Shown piece after piece: positions 25,469-34,727 of a stretch of 64,000 nt of DNA (position 1 is the first letter of the stretch; every line of letters starts with the position of its first letter). The notes under the pieces are model-generated. The model saw only the letters and a list, made by a program, of their open reading frames with translations, was not told the DNA's origin and did no database searches. This DNA comes from Novosphingobium sp. B1 (lineage in GTDB: Bacteria > Pseudomonadota > Alphaproteobacteria > Sphingomonadales > Sphingomonadaceae), in assembly GCF_900176395.1 (NCBI RefSeq), contig NZ_FWXL01000004.1, positions 269,001-333,000 of the forward strand, read 5' to 3'. The position numbers and the translations under genes were made by a program.

Positions 25469-25651
25469 TCAATCCGGCGGCGCTGGCACTTCCTGCGGCG
25501 CGCCCGGCTCAACCTGATCCGGTTCCACCACCGGCGTCTCGTCTGGCTGGATCACCGGCGGTACGCCATCAGGCTCAGTCACCGGGGGGCTCTCGGGCGG
25601 GGACTGGGGTTCGATTCGGTCGGGCTGCGGGGAATCAGGGGTCGTGGCCAT
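25469..25651 (-). CDS. Small proline-rich acidic protein (60 residues)
   Basis: The frame starts at ATG 25651 with AAGGAG seven bases upstream and ends at TGA 25469. The sequence is a Pro/Glu/Asp/Val-rich repeat-like chain (PDRIEPQSPPESPPVTEPDG and so on) with no cysteine or hydrophobic segment, so it should be soluble and disordered. No function can be assigned. The strong ribosome binding site is the main argument for a gene; a spurious frame remains possible. Confidence 0.55.
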   Translation of the reverse strand: MATTPDSPQPDRIEPQSPPESPPVTEPDGVPPVIQPDETPVVEPDQVEPGAPQEVPAPPD

Positions 25652-25964
25652 CGTGGGGCTCCTTTGAAGGCTTGCGCTTTCTGCCCCAACTCGTCGCGGG
25701 GATAGCGGGTTCCGCGCATAGCTGCGCGCGTGCTCCCTCCCCTTGAGGGGAGGGTTGGGGAGGGGTGGTCTGCGCTTGATGCGGGGCATTCCGGCGGGTG
25801 TTGAGCCCCCACCCCCAACCCCTCCCCGTCGGGGAGGGGGGTAAGAAAAGGTGCCCTCCCCGCCGGAGAGGGTGCAAGAAGCGGGGTCATCTCGCTCCCC
25901 AAATCCAAGGTGCTTGCCCTTTTCAAGCCACTGCGATAGGGGCACCGCTCGCTTTTCGCCGGAT
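25652..25964. repeat. Repeat-filled spacer before tRNA-Leu
   Basis: About 310 bases without a convincing gene. CTCCCTCCCCTTGAGGGGAG at 25734-25753 and the related CCCCAACCCCTCCCC tract at about 25811-25840 are partly inverted copies of one G/C-block repeat. A third fragment (CCCTCCCCGCCGGAGAGGG) follows at about 25853-25871. Each can fold into a hairpin. A related hairpin is at 34685-34706. This is a dispersed palindromic repeat family, not a terminator with a T-run. Confidence 0.55.
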
Positions 25965-26049
25965 GCGGGCGTGGCGGAACTGGTAGACGCAGCAGGTTTA
26001 GGTCCTGCCATCGCAAGATGTGGGGGTTCGAGTCCCTTCGCCCGCACCA
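25965..26049 (+). tRNA. tRNA-Leu (anticodon UAG)
   Basis: An 85-base cloverleaf with acceptor stem GCGGGCG/CGCCCGC, discriminator A and an encoded CCA end. The anticodon stem GCAGG/CCTGC encloses TTTAGGT, giving UAG, which reads CUN leucine codons. A variable arm of class II size is present, and the T-loop is GGTTCGAGTCC. Confidence 0.95.
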
Positions 26050-26118
26050 GTCCGCGCGCCGGCGTCCGAGTCAGCTTTTCCCGCGCAAGCGCGTGACATA
26101 CATGAAAGTTGGATCAGG

Positions 26119-27681
26119 ATGCAGATCGTCGAAACCACCAACGAGGGCCTGAAGCGCGCCTACACCGTCACCATCCCTGCGAGCGACATTGCCGCCCGGG
26201 TCGAGGGTGAGGTCAAGAAGATCGCTCCGCAGGTGCGCATGCCCGGCTTCCGCCCTGGCAAGGTGCCCGCCAACCTCGTTCGCAAGATGCACGGCCCGGC
26301 GCTCCATCAGGAAGCGCTGCAGACCTCCATTCGCGAAGCGATGGACAAGCTGGTTGCCGACAACAAGCTGCGTCCCGCCATGCAGCCCGCCGTTTCGCTT
26401 GGCGAAGGCTATGACGAAGGCAAGGACGCCGAGCTCACCGTCGAGCTGGAAGTTCTGCCCCAGATCGAAGCGCCGTCGCTTGAAGGCCTGAAGCTCGAAA
26501 AGCTGACCGTGCCCGTTACCGAAGAGCAGGTCGACGAAGCCGTCGCCCGCATCGGCGCCGGCCAGAAGTCGTTCAGCGATGCTGCCGAAGGCGCAGCCGC
26601 CAAGGACGGCGACCAGATCATCATCGACTTCCTCGGCAAGGTCGATGGCGTTGCCTTCGAAGGCGGCGCGGCTGAAGACACCCCGCTGGAACTCGGCGCC
26701 GGTCGCTTCATCCCCGGCTTTGAGGAACAGCTCGTCGGCGTGAAGGCCGGTGACGAAACCGTCATCACCGTGACCTTCCCTGAAGACTACCCGGCCGAAA
26801 ACCTCAAGGGCAAGGAAGCCACCTTCGACATCAAGGTCAAGGCGGTGAAGAACCCCGGTGAATTCGAAGCCAACGACGAATTCGCCAAGGCGCTCGGCCT
26901 TGAAAGCCTCGATCAGCTCAAGACCCTGCTGCGTGGCCAGCTCGAGCAGGAAACTGCCGGCCTGACCCGCACCCAGATGAAGCGCGCGTTGCTCGATCAG
27001 CTTGCCGCCGGTCACGACTTTGCCGTGCCGCCTTCGATGGTCGATGCCGAGTTCGAGCAGATCTGGGCCCAGCTCCAGCAGGAAGCCCAGAACGAAGAGA
27101 ACCCCGAAGAGGCTCTCAAGGAAATCGAGGCCGAGAAGGACGATTATCGCAAGATCGCCGAACGCCGCGTGCGTCTCGGCCTGCTGCTGTCGGAAATCGG
27201 CCAGGCCAACGGCGTGACCGTCTCCAGCCAGGAAATGGAAATGCTGATCCGCCAGGCTGCCCAGCAGTACCGCGAGCAGGACCGCCAGCGCTTCGTTGAC
27301 TATGTCCGTTCCGAACCGCTCGCCGCCGCCCAGCTGCGCGCGCCGCTTTACGAGGACAAGGTTGTCGACTTCCTGTTCGACAAGGCCGAAGTCACGGAAC
27401 GTGAAGTGACCAAGGACGAGCTGCAGGCCGCGATCGAAGCCGAGGAAGGCGCTGCTCCGGCTGACGCAAAGCCTGCCAAGAAGGCTCCGGCCAAGAAGAA
27501 GGCTGCCAAGGAAGAGGCTCCCGCCGAGGAAACCGCCGCTCCTGCCGAAGCCGACGCGCCGAAGAAGAAGGCCGCTCCCAAGAAGAAGGCTGCCGAGGAA
27601 ACACCTGCTGCCGAAGCCGCCGCTGACGAAGCGCCTGCGCCCAAGAAGAAGGCTCCGGCCAAGAAGAAGGCCGAAGGCTGA
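26119..27681 (+). CDS. tig: Trigger factor, with long lysine/alanine-rich C-terminal tail
   Basis: Trigger factor is the ribosome-bound chaperone and prolyl isomerase. The 520-residue protein carries the ribosome-docking signature GFRPGKVPANLVRK near residue 45. The FKBP-type domain (DQIIIDFLGKVDGVAFEGG) comes next, then the helical substrate-binding C-domain. Family members usually have about 430-450 residues. Here about 80 extra residues form an AKKAPAKKKAAKEEAPAEE-like, histone H1-like tail. ATG 26119 was chosen over the upstream frame, which would run through the tRNA. Confidence 0.95.
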   Translation: MQIVETTNEGLKRAYTVTIPASDIAARVEGEVKKIAPQVRMPGFRPGKVPANLVRKMHGPALHQEALQTSIREAMDKLVADNKLRPAMQPAVSLGEGYDEGKDAELTVELEVLPQIEAPSLEGLKLEKLTVPVTEEQVDEAVARIGAGQKSFSDAAEGAAAKDGDQIIIDFLGKVDGVAFEGGAAEDTPLELGAGRFIPGFEEQLVGVKAGDETVITVTFPEDYPAENLKGKEATFDIKVKAVKNPGEFEANDEFAKALGLESLDQLKTLLRGQLEQETAGLTRTQMKRALLDQLAAGHDFAVPPSMVDAEFEQIWAQLQQEAQNEENPEEALKEIEAEKDDYRKIAERRVRLGLLLSEIGQANGVTVSSQEMEMLIRQAAQQYREQDRQRFVDYVRSEPLAAAQLRAPLYEDKVVDFLFDKAEVTEREVTKDELQAAIEAEEGAAPADAKPAKKAPAKKKAAKEEAPAEETAAPAEADAPKKKAAPKKKAAEETPAAEAAADEAPAPKKKAPAKKKAEG

Positions 27682-27722
27682 TCCATCACGGATTGATCTG
27701 GCCCGACGGGGCTGGATATCAG

Positions 27723-27754
27723 ACGGCCCGGCATGCTTCGGCACGCCGGGCCGT
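27723..27754 (+). terminator. Terminator after tig
   Basis: ACGGCCCGGC at 27723-27732 pairs with GCCGGGCCGT at 27745-27754 around a TTCG-type loop. TGGCTTTTG follows. The stem is strong but the T-run is short. It is placed 42 bases after the tig stop. Confidence 0.7.
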
Positions 27755-27911
27755 TGGCTTTTGTGGCCTTGTACTACGTAGTGATGCGCCGTTTGATTGC
27801 CTATTTTCTTAGGAAATATGCGGTTGCTCGGTTTCCGATTCATCTTCCTTTCGCGGCCGAGTCGCATTGTGTCAGCATCCATTGGCAAGAACCTCTCAAG
27901 GGGGAACTGCC

Positions 27912-28691
27912 ATGCACACCGTCCGCAATCGTGTTGCCTCGCGTCCGCGTCCGCCTCGTTCTTCCACCAAGGGCAAAGTGCCAAGATCGGCCGCACTGGT
28001 TGCGCCAACGCGTCGTGAACCGGCCTTCCTGCTGCGTCACCCCAACCCGCCTGCCTTCCCGGAGCATCTGATCCTCCCCGCCCCGCGCGGAGCTGTCATC
28101 GCCAGCGTGCCTTGGCCGGAAAGGCCCGTCACGCCCAAGGCTCCGGCGCGCAAGAAGCGTGGCAAGAACGACAAGGGAAAAACCCTGAAGGGTAAGCTTG
28201 AGGCGAAACAGTGCCGCCCATCTCCCCCTCGCAAGGCGACACGGCGGAAGGCGGCCGATGCGCGCAAGCCTGCGAGTCAGGAGGCGGAACTGCCTATGGC
28301 CGCTAGACCGCCCGCTGCCATGCCTTCGGCGCCCAACGTCCAACCAGGTTCGGATGCAACTGTTGCCATGACCATGATCGACCTTTTGGATCGCGCGCTG
28401 GCGATGGAGCCCGAGCTTCCCTCAGCACCAACCGAATCCCCTTCGGCCAAAGCCTCCGCAACGATGGCCGAAGTCACGCCGCTGCCGCGTTCGCATACCC
28501 CCATGCTTCCGCGCGGCAGCGGCCTTTTTGAAACCATCGCGCAGTGGTTTCGCAGCCTTGCCCTATGGCGCAGCACGCGGGCACGCAAAGCACAGGACCG
28601 TAGCCACGCAGTTCGTGCTAATGCCCGCCATCGTGCCCTGCAATCGCACTCGGAGGCGCTCGAAGCGTTGCAGTCGCAAACCAAGGGTTAA
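27912..28691 (+). CDS. Basic low-complexity protein of unknown function (A copy)
   Basis: I do not recognise a family. The 259-residue product is rich in Arg, Lys, Pro and Ala, with a cluster PARKKRGKNDKGKTLKGK in the middle. The C-terminal helical segment ends WRSTRARKAQDRSHAVRANA plus a leucine/glutamine helix. ATG 27912 follows AGGGGGA. The protein at 29758-30441 has the same layout and a similar C-terminus, so the two look like diverged paralogues. Charge and disorder suggest nucleic-acid binding (inference). Confidence 0.6.
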   Translation: MHTVRNRVASRPRPPRSSTKGKVPRSAALVAPTRREPAFLLRHPNPPAFPEHLILPAPRGAVIASVPWPERPVTPKAPARKKRGKNDKGKTLKGKLEAKQCRPSPPRKATRRKAADARKPASQEAELPMAARPPAAMPSAPNVQPGSDATVAMTMIDLLDRALAMEPELPSAPTESPSAKASATMAEVTPLPRSHTPMLPRGSGLFETIAQWFRSLALWRSTRARKAQDRSHAVRANARHRALQSHSEALEALQSQTKG

Positions 28692-28737
28692 CCTGAATGC
28701 GCCAGAGGCGGCTCCGACCTTTTATCGGAGATAGTGT

Positions 28738-29463
28738 TTGCGCCTGCCCATTGCCTTGGCACTCCTCGCCCTTTCAGTGCCTGCAGCGGGGCAGATTGTC
28801 AGCGGCCATGCCAGTGCTCTTGATGGAGACACGCTGGACATGACCGGGCAGCGGCTGCGCCTGTTCGGGATCGATGCGCCCGAGAGCACGCAAAAGTGCC
28901 TGCGCGATGGTGCGACGTGGGACTGCGGGGCACAGGCAAAACGACAACTCGCCATGTTGATAGACGGCGCCGAACCGGAATGCCGGGTTGTTGTGACCGA
29001 TCCACAGGGCATAGGGATCGCCCGCTGCACTGTCGCGGCGCGCGATCTTTCAGAAGCGCTGGTGGCCGCCGGTCTTGCCGTGGTGACCGCGCCAAGCCCC
29101 GATGAACCGGCATTGGCAGAGGCCCAGCAGCTTGCGAAAGAAGCCAAGGTCGGCATATGGGCAGGGACATTCGAGATGCCCTCGCAGTGGCGAAAATCGC
29201 ATCCCCAGGCGCGGCTCCCCATCGTCTCGCGCCATGACAGCCAAGGCTCTGGCGGGTCCGGCAATATGCCTCAGCGCCCGGTCCGCAAGGTCTATCGCCA
29301 CGCTTTCGGCTGCGCGATCAAGGGAAACATCAGTCACCGCAACGGTGAGCACATCTACTATTTGCCCGGCATGAAATATTACGACGGTACTCGCCCCGAG
29401 CGGCTGTTTTGCTCCGAGGAGGAAGCGCAATCCGCCGGTTACCGCCTTTCACGTGGCGGGTAG
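28738..29463 (+). CDS. Secreted staphylococcal-nuclease-like protein
   Basis: The 241-residue product has a signal peptide ([16 protein letters not shown]) and a thermonuclease (SNase) fold: [20 protein letters not shown] followed by APES. A cysteine pair ([11 protein letters not shown]) and [11 protein letters not shown] are also visible. A C-terminal module [19 protein letters not shown], ending [14 protein letters not shown], matches the accessory domain found after many SNase-like proteins. It should cleave nucleic acids in the periplasm or outside. The start is TTG 28738 with GGAG seven bases upstream. Confidence 0.82.
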   Translation: MRLPIALALLALSVPAAGQIVSGHASALDGDTLDMTGQRLRLFGIDAPESTQKCLRDGATWDCGAQAKRQLAMLIDGAEPECRVVVTDPQGIGIARCTVAARDLSEALVAAGLAVVTAPSPDEPALAEAQQLAKEAKVGIWAGTFEMPSQWRKSHPQARLPIVSRHDSQGSGGSGNMPQRPVRKVYRHAFGCAIKGNISHRNGEHIYYLPGMKYYDGTRPERLFCSEEEAQSAGYRLSRGG

Positions 29464-29757
29464 TTGGCTCCGACCTGAAATCTGATGTCCTTGTGCACTG
29501 GCATCATGTCCTTCAGGGAGGGCTGTTTCTCGACTATGGATCAAAAGGCAGGCCCCTGCCCCCATCAACGCAGGCATGGCCAGCAGCACCGCATCACCCC
29601 TTAAGTATTTTAGTCCATTATTCCGGGGGCTTGGACAAAGCGCTCGTTTCATGTCTTGATCTTCTTGTCATATCCGTTGCCGACCTGCTTGCTCTCCAGT
29701 CTTGATGAATAATGTGTAAATATAATTGGACATTTTATCTGTCCAAAGGACTGATCG
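29464..29757. promoter_or_regulatory. AT-richer spacer with consensus -10 and operator-like palindrome
   Basis: This spacer is visibly less GC-rich than its surroundings. A perfect TATAAT lies at 29721-29726. Overlapping it, TTGGACA (29726-29732) and TGTCCAA (29740-29746) form a perfect 7-7-7 inverted repeat, just before the AAAGGA and GTG start at 29758. No good -35 sits at 16-18 bases. The layout suggests a repressor-controlled promoter for the downstream gene. No other gene was seen. Confidence 0.5.
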
Positions 29758-30441
29758 GTGGCAAAGCTTCAACGTGATTGTTCGCCCGCCCCCAAGGCTG
29801 ACAAAGTCAGGGCCAAGGCCACGGCAAAAGTCTTGGTCCGCGCTGCCAAACCGCCCCCCGCCCGGACCCCGGCAAAGCAGTCAAAAGTGAAGGAGCGAGG
29901 CGATCAAGGCCCCCCGGTTCTAGCTCTGGCACCGCCCACACAGTGCCTATCTGTCGTTCCCATACCCATGCTGCCACATGAAGTTGCCATTAGCCGGCAA
30001 ACTTGGCCGGGCGATGACCGCAAGCGCTCAGCCGAACCTTCGCGCGAAATCCCCTATGCGATTCCGCCTCCTGCCGCCCGCAAGAAGAAAAAGGCTCTCC
30101 GCCCTCCTATTGGAGCGCGCAAGCCAGCGCCCAAGCGCAATCGCAAGTCCAGTACGACGCCCTGCGCCAGAAAAACGCCCACCGCGCGAGAGTTGATCGT
30201 TGCCCCCCTTCCCAACCTTTCGCCACCCGGCCATAGACCGCTGGTCCTGTTCCGGCCTGAACAATCCCGGCCACTCATAAAACGGATTGTCGCGAAGCTG
30301 CGCGGGCTGGCCCGCTGGCTGAAGTGCACTACGGTCCGCCGCTCGCCCGATCGGCGATTGCTGGCCCAAGCCAACCGCCGATATCGCCAGCTTCTACAGC
30401 AAGCCGAAACAGCCTTGCTTCCTATTCTCCCCAGCGCTTGA
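29758..30441 (+). CDS. Basic low-complexity protein of unknown function (B copy)
   Basis: No family recognised. The 227-residue product is Arg/Lys/Pro-rich with clusters AARKKKKALRPP and KPAPKRNRKSS. It ends in a helix WLKCTTVRRSPDRRLLAQAN, then RRYRQLLQQAETALL, which resembles the end of the protein at 27912-28691. GTG 29758 follows AAAGGA at nine bases. Its end overlaps the convergent amidase by 20 bases. Confidence 0.58.
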   Translation: MAKLQRDCSPAPKADKVRAKATAKVLVRAAKPPPARTPAKQSKVKERGDQGPPVLALAPPTQCLSVVPIPMLPHEVAISRQTWPGDDRKRSAEPSREIPYAIPPPAARKKKKALRPPIGARKPAPKRNRKSSTTPCARKTPTARELIVAPLPNLSPPGHRPLVLFRPEQSRPLIKRIVAKLRGLARWLKCTTVRRSPDRRLLAQANRRYRQLLQQAETALLPILPSA

Positions 30442-31885
30442 ACGAAGGGACCGGCACGGGCGCGGTCCGAACATGCTCAAAAGCTGCGCCGGCTTCGAGC
30501 ACGCGCTTGTCGTCCCACTTGGCGCCGATGATCGACAAGCCGATCGGCAAGCCTTCCACAGCTCCCATCGGCACTGAAAGGTGCGGGTATCCCGCGATCG
30601 CAGCAAGGCTGCCTGCGCCGACGCCAACGAAATGGTCGCCCAGCACCAGGTCGATCGGCCAGGCCGGGCCTTCGGTCGGCGCGACGAGGAAGCTCACCTT
30701 GTTGTCGCGCAGCAACTTGTCAATGCCTTCCGCCCCTGCCAGCTTCAGCGAATTGGCCCGGGCTGCCTCGTAAGCAGCCTTGTCAGTCGCCGCTTCGGCC
30801 TGTTCGAAAACGTCTTGCCCGAACCAGCGCAGTTCTTCGGGGTGGGCCTTGTTGAACGCGATCAGGTCTGCGAGCGACTTCGGTCCGGTCTTTCCGGGCA
30901 GCGAGCGCAGATAAGTGCCCATGTCCTCGCGCAGTTCATAAAGCAGCACGGCAAACTCATCGCGGCCCATTTCCGCTCTTGGCTCGAACTGGATGTCCAC
31001 CAGTTCCGCGCCAGCCACCTTCATGTCGGCCAGCGCCTTGTCGAACAGGGCCAGCAGCACAGGATGGCTACCCGCCTGCTTGCGCATCACGCCAATGCGA
31101 ACCCCCTTGAGGCTGGCGGCGGCAAGGCCGGAAGTGAAGTCTGCCTTGCGCCCGTCGGCCTCGGCGGTAGCAGCATCGGCCGGATCGCTCCCCGCCAGCG
31201 CGTTCATCAGCAGTGCCGCATCGGCTACGCTGCGGGTCATCGGCCCTGCCGTGTCCTGGCTGTGGCTGATCGGCACGACATGGGTTCGGCTTACCATGCC
31301 CACGGTCGGCTTGAATCCGACAATGCCGTTTACCGATGCCGGGCAGGTGATCGACCCGTCGGTCTCCGTGCCGATCGCGGCCCAGGCAAGGCCTGCCGCC
31401 ACTGCCGAACCGCTGCCAGAGGACGAGCCGCAAGCGGTGCGATCAATCGCGTGCGGGTTCTTCGTCTGACCGCCAACCGCGCTCCAGCCGCTGGAGGATG
31501 AGGAGGAGCGGATGTTGGCCCATTCCGAAAGGTTCGTCTTGCCCAGGATCACTACGCCGGCCTTGCGCAGGCGCGCCACCAGCGGCGCATCGCGACCCGT
31601 GACACTGTCCTTCAAGGCAAGGCTGCCTGCGGTGGTAGCCATCGGGCCCGCAACTTCGATGTTGTCCTTGATCAGAACCGCCTTGCCAGCCAGCGCGCCC
31701 TTGATTGCCTTGGCCGCCGCTTCCTCCTTCGCGGCATCGGGGTTAATCCCAAGGACGGCATCGAGCTTGGGACCAGAATCGTCCACCGCCGCGATCTGCG
31801 CGAGGTAGTCGGCAACGCTCTGCGCGCTTGCTGCCGGAGAGAGCGCGGTCGCCGCCAGTGCCGCCGAAAGAATGTGCAGTCTCAT
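30422..31885 (-). CDS. Secreted amidase-signature enzyme
   Basis: The 487-residue product has a signal peptide ([17 protein letters not shown]) and the amidase signature. The catalytic lysine is in [11 protein letters not shown]; the glycine/serine stretch [20 protein letters not shown] carries the cis-Ser; and the nucleophile region is [16 protein letters not shown]. It hydrolyses an amide bond of unknown substrate, probably in the periplasm. The open frame extends far upstream, but ATG 31885 with GAGGGT before it and a clean signal peptide is the best start. Confidence 0.88.
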   Translation of the reverse strand: MRLHILSAALAATALSPAASAQSVADYLAQIAAVDDSGPKLDAVLGINPDAAKEEAAAKAIKGALAGKAVLIKDNIEVAGPMATTAGSLALKDSVTGRDAPLVARLRKAGVVILGKTNLSEWANIRSSSSSSGWSAVGGQTKNPHAIDRTACGSSSGSGSAVAAGLAWAAIGTETDGSITCPASVNGIVGFKPTVGMVSRTHVVPISHSQDTAGPMTRSVADAALLMNALAGSDPADAATAEADGRKADFTSGLAAASLKGVRIGVMRKQAGSHPVLLALFDKALADMKVAGAELVDIQFEPRAEMGRDEFAVLLYELREDMGTYLRSLPGKTGPKSLADLIAFNKAHPEELRWFGQDVFEQAEAATDKAAYEAARANSLKLAGAEGIDKLLRDNKVSFLVAPTEGPAWPIDLVLGDHFVGVGAGSLAAIAGYPHLSVPMGAVEGLPIGLSIIGAKWDDKRVLEAGAAFEHVRTAPVPVPSFKRWGE

Positions 31886-32039
31886 TATGCTACCCTCATG
31901 CCCTTGTTTGCGACCATGGTTGCCACGCCGAAGCCACGATGCAAGCGCCTTGGCAGCCTTGCAGAAGCGAACGGCACCATCGGGCAGGATCGCCGAATTG
32001 CCATTCGACCCGCAAATCCCCGGATTCGGGGTTAACGCC

Positions 32040-32067
32040 CTTGAACATCGCGCCGTGGCACGCGACA
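32040..32067 (+). promoter_or_regulatory. Possible heat-shock (sigma-32) promoter of clpP
   Basis: CTTGAA at 32040-32045 and CGACAT at 32062-32067, with a 16-base spacer, resemble the RpoH -35 (CTTGAA) and -10 (CCCCAT-like) elements about 30 bases before the clpP start. The -35 match is good, the -10 weak. Heat-shock control of clpP is common, and rpoH is encoded in the same window. Confidence 0.35.
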
Positions 32068-32096
32068 TAGCGAAGCCTAACCATATGAGGATTTCC

Positions 32097-32789
32097 ATGC
32101 TCGACCTGTTCGGCGCATCGAGTGCGCAAGGCAAATTCACCACCGATCCCGTCACCGGCGCGCTGATCCCGGTCGTGGTCGAACAATCGAGCCGCGGCGA
32201 ACGCAGCTTCGACATCTATTCGCGCCTCCTGCGCGAACGCATCATCTTCGTGACCGGCGAGGTCGAGGACCACATGGCCTCGGTGATCATCGCCCAGCTC
32301 CTGTTCCTCGAGTCGGAAAATCCCTCGAAGGACATCTCGATGTACATCAACTCGCCGGGCGGCGTGGTGACGGCGGGCCTCGCGATCTACGACACCATGC
32401 AGTACATCCGCCCCCGCGTGTCGACCGTGTGCATCGGCCAGGCTGCCTCGATGGGCTCGTTCCTGCTCGCCGCCGGTGAGCCGGGCATGCGCATCGCGCT
32501 GCCCAACGCACGCATCATGGTCCACCAGCCTTCGGGCGGCGCCCGCGGCATGGCCTCCGACATCGAGATTCAGGCGCGCGAGATCCTGCGCATCCGCAAG
32601 CGCATGAACGACCTCTACGTGAAGTTCACCGGCCGCACGCTCGACGAGATCGAGAAGGCGATGGACCGTGATACCTTCCTCGAAGCCGAGGAAGCGAAGA
32701 ACTTCGGGCTTGTCGACAAGGTCTTCGAGTCGCGTCCGACGACCGATACGGTCGGCGGCGAAGAAGGTTCGGGCGGCGCGCCTGCATAA
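32097..32789 (+). CDS. clpP: ATP-dependent Clp protease proteolytic subunit ClpP
   Basis: ClpP forms the proteolytic barrel used by ClpX and ClpA. The 230-residue product has the catalytic triad Ser118 (GQAASMGSF), His143 ([11 protein letters not shown]) and Asp192 ([11 protein letters not shown]), and the [20 protein letters not shown] core. The open frame runs further upstream, but ATG 32097 has AGGA at five bases and gives a typical short propeptide. clpX follows 152 bases later. Confidence 0.96.
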   Translation: MLDLFGASSAQGKFTTDPVTGALIPVVVEQSSRGERSFDIYSRLLRERIIFVTGEVEDHMASVIIAQLLFLESENPSKDISMYINSPGGVVTAGLAIYDTMQYIRPRVSTVCIGQAASMGSFLLAAGEPGMRIALPNARIMVHQPSGGARGMASDIEIQAREILRIRKRMNDLYVKFTGRTLDEIEKAMDRDTFLEAEEAKNFGLVDKVFESRPTTDTVGGEEGSGGAPA

Positions 32790-32797
32790 GTGTTTCC

Positions 32798-32846
32798 GCT
32801 TACTCGCCAATGCCTTAAGCTCAGCGAAAGGCTTTGGCGAGTAAGC
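32798..32846. promoter_or_regulatory. 12-bp inverted repeat between clpP and clpX
   Basis: GCTTACTCGCCA (32798-32809) and TGGCGAGTAAGC (32835-32846) are perfect complements. A short inner CCTT/AAGG pairing lies within the 25-base loop. No T-run follows, so it is not a standard terminator. It could attenuate clpX expression or protect the clpP mRNA end. A second small hairpin (GCCTCTC/GAGAGGC, 32910-32926) precedes the clpX start. Confidence 0.6.
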
Positions 32847-32941
32847 ATCTGTTACCTGTTTTCGAGTCCGGTTGATTAATGCCCTTGCGGTAGTAGGATA
32901 ATCGGGCCCGCCTCTCGTGGAGAGGCGCCTGGGATGGACGA

Positions 32942-34198
32942 ATGACCAAGCTTTCCGGATCGGATACCAAGAGCACCCTCTACTGCAGCTTCTGCGGCAA
33001 ATCGCAGCATGAAGTGCGCAAGCTCATTGCCGGACCGACCGTGTTCATCTGCGATGAATGCGTCGAACTGTGCAACGACATCATCCGTGAAGAGACCAAG
33101 GCCGGCATTGCCGGCAAGAAGGATGGCGGCGTACCAACCCCGCGCGACATCTTCGAGACTCTGAACGACTACGTGATCGGCCAGGATCGCGCCAAGCGCG
33201 TGCTCTCCGTTGCCGTGCACAACCACTACAAGCGCCTCAAGCACAGCGGCAAGGGCGGCGATGTCGAACTGTCGAAGTCGAACATCCTGCTCGTCGGCCC
33301 GACCGGTTCGGGCAAGACGCTGCTGGCCCAGACCCTGGCCAAGACCTTCGACGTGCCGTTCACCATGGCCGATGCCACCACGCTGACCGAAGCCGGTTAC
33401 GTGGGCGAAGACGTCGAGAACATCATCCTCAAGCTGCTCCAGGCTTCCGACTACAACGTCGAGAAGGCGCAGCATGGCATCGTCTACATCGACGAGATCG
33501 ACAAGATCAGCCGCAAGGCCGAGAATCCCTCGATCACGCGCGACGTTTCGGGCGAAGGCGTGCAGCAGGCTCTGCTCAAGCTGATGGAAGGCACCACGGC
33601 TTCGGTTCCGCCGCAGGGTGGGCGCAAGCATCCGCAGCAGGAGTTCCTGCAGGTCGACACCACGAACATCCTGTTCATCTGTGGCGGCGCCTTCGCAGGC
33701 CTCGACAAGATCATCGCCGACCGCCTGCAGAAGCGCTCGATCGGCTTTGGCGCGCATGTTGCCGATCCGGAAAAGCGCCGCGTTGGCGAACTGCTCCAGA
33801 AGTCGGAGCCGGAGGATCTCCTCAAGTTCGGCCTGATCCCCGAATTCGTCGGCCGCCTTCCGGTGATCGCGACCCTGAACGACCTCGACATCGAGGCGCT
33901 GGTCAAGATCCTCAAGGAGCCGAAGAACGCGCTGATCAAGCAGTACGCCAAGCTGTTCGAGCTCGAAGACGTGACCCTGACCTTCACCGACGACGCTCTC
34001 GAGGCGATCGCCAAGAAGGCCATCGAACGCAAGACCGGCGCACGCGGCCTCCGCTCGATTGTAGAAGGCCTGCTGCTCGACACCATGTTCGACGTGCCGA
34101 CCGAGACCGACATCAACGAGGTCGTGGTCGACAAGGACGTCGTCGAAGGCCGCAAGGAACCGATCCGCGTCCACAAGGGCAAGGAAGAAGCGGCCTGA
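32942..34198 (+). CDS. clpX: ATP-dependent Clp protease ATP-binding subunit ClpX
   Basis: ClpX unfolds substrates for ClpP. The 418-residue product has an N-terminal C4 zinc finger ([18 protein letters not shown], then [10 protein letters not shown]) and Walker [16 protein letters not shown]. Walker B is [10 protein letters not shown]; the [10 protein letters not shown] pore loop, sensor regions and a C-terminal IEGLL-type segment are also present. Length and order after clpP are standard. Confidence 0.97.
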   Translation: MTKLSGSDTKSTLYCSFCGKSQHEVRKLIAGPTVFICDECVELCNDIIREETKAGIAGKKDGGVPTPRDIFETLNDYVIGQDRAKRVLSVAVHNHYKRLKHSGKGGDVELSKSNILLVGPTGSGKTLLAQTLAKTFDVPFTMADATTLTEAGYVGEDVENIILKLLQASDYNVEKAQHGIVYIDEIDKISRKAENPSITRDVSGEGVQQALLKLMEGTTASVPPQGGRKHPQQEFLQVDTTNILFICGGAFAGLDKIIADRLQKRSIGFGAHVADPEKRRVGELLQKSEPEDLLKFGLIPEFVGRLPVIATLNDLDIEALVKILKEPKNALIKQYAKLFELEDVTLTFTDDALEAIAKKAIERKTGARGLRSIVEGLLLDTMFDVPTETDINEVVVDKDVVEGRKEPIRVHKGKEEAA

Positions 34199-34229
34199 GC
34201 GGACTTAACGAACTGGACGAAAATTTTGG

Positions 34230-34260
34230 ACCGCCCGCTGGCATTATGCTGGCGGGCGGT
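34230..34260 (+). terminator. Terminator after clpX
   Basis: ACCGCCCGC (34230-34238) pairs with GCGGGCGGT (34252-34260), followed by TTTGATTTT. The hairpin lies 32 bases after the clpX stop. Its loop contains the ATG of the next predicted gene. Confidence 0.8.
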
Positions 34261-34671
34261 TTGATTTTGGTGGCGTTGCTAGCGTGGCTTCAGCCATTTA
34301 ATGGGTCGCCGCCGCAGTCACCAATGGAGGCAAAGGGGTGCTTCCGATCGGAAGGCTTGCCTGACATTGAGGTGGGCGCAAGTGAGATCAGGGCTTTGCA
34401 ATCGCCGACACTAACGGCTCGCTATACTCTGGAGTACCACAAGGGCTGGGCATACTCGCTTGAGGATGTACTCCGCTTTGAGCCGATAGGTTCAGGATCG
34501 AGATTAGCCCTGAAGCGAGGCAGCGGTTCTTTCATCTTCTTGAGTCGAGAAGGGGAGTTTACCCCTGCCGTTAGCCAATTCACTCTGTACTCGTCAGACG
34601 GTAGTGCAGCGGCCACTTATCGGCGAAGTGGGCTGAGGTGCGCTCCACGTCCACAAAAGCTTCCCGCCTGA
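34246..34671 (+). CDS. Hypothetical membrane-anchored protein
   Basis: Unrecognised. The 141-residue frame starts with a hydrophobic helix ([18 protein letters not shown]) and continues with a soluble part of mixed beta character ([20 protein letters not shown]). Its base composition is visibly less GC-rich than clpX, suggesting a separate history. The only ATG lies inside the loop of the clpX terminator and has no clear ribosome binding site, so the start and expression are doubtful. Confidence 0.5.
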   Translation: MLAGGLILVALLAWLQPFNGSPPQSPMEAKGCFRSEGLPDIEVGASEIRALQSPTLTARYTLEYHKGWAYSLEDVLRFEPIGSGSRLALKRGSGSFIFLSREGEFTPAVSQFTLYSSDGSAAATYRRSGLRCAPRPQKLPA

Positions 34672-34727
34672 TCGCCACCCTTCTCCCCTCCCGCAACCGG
34701 GAGGGGGTGGGGGGCTTTCGAAGCCGA

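Noticed and set aside
25833..25871. Short G/C palindromes that could be read as a CRISPR-like repeat
   Set aside because: There are only two or three imperfect copies, no regular spacers and no cas genes.
26071..28008. 645-codon minus-strand frame opposite tig
   Set aside because: Antisense shadow produced by the codon bias of trigger factor; no domain signature.
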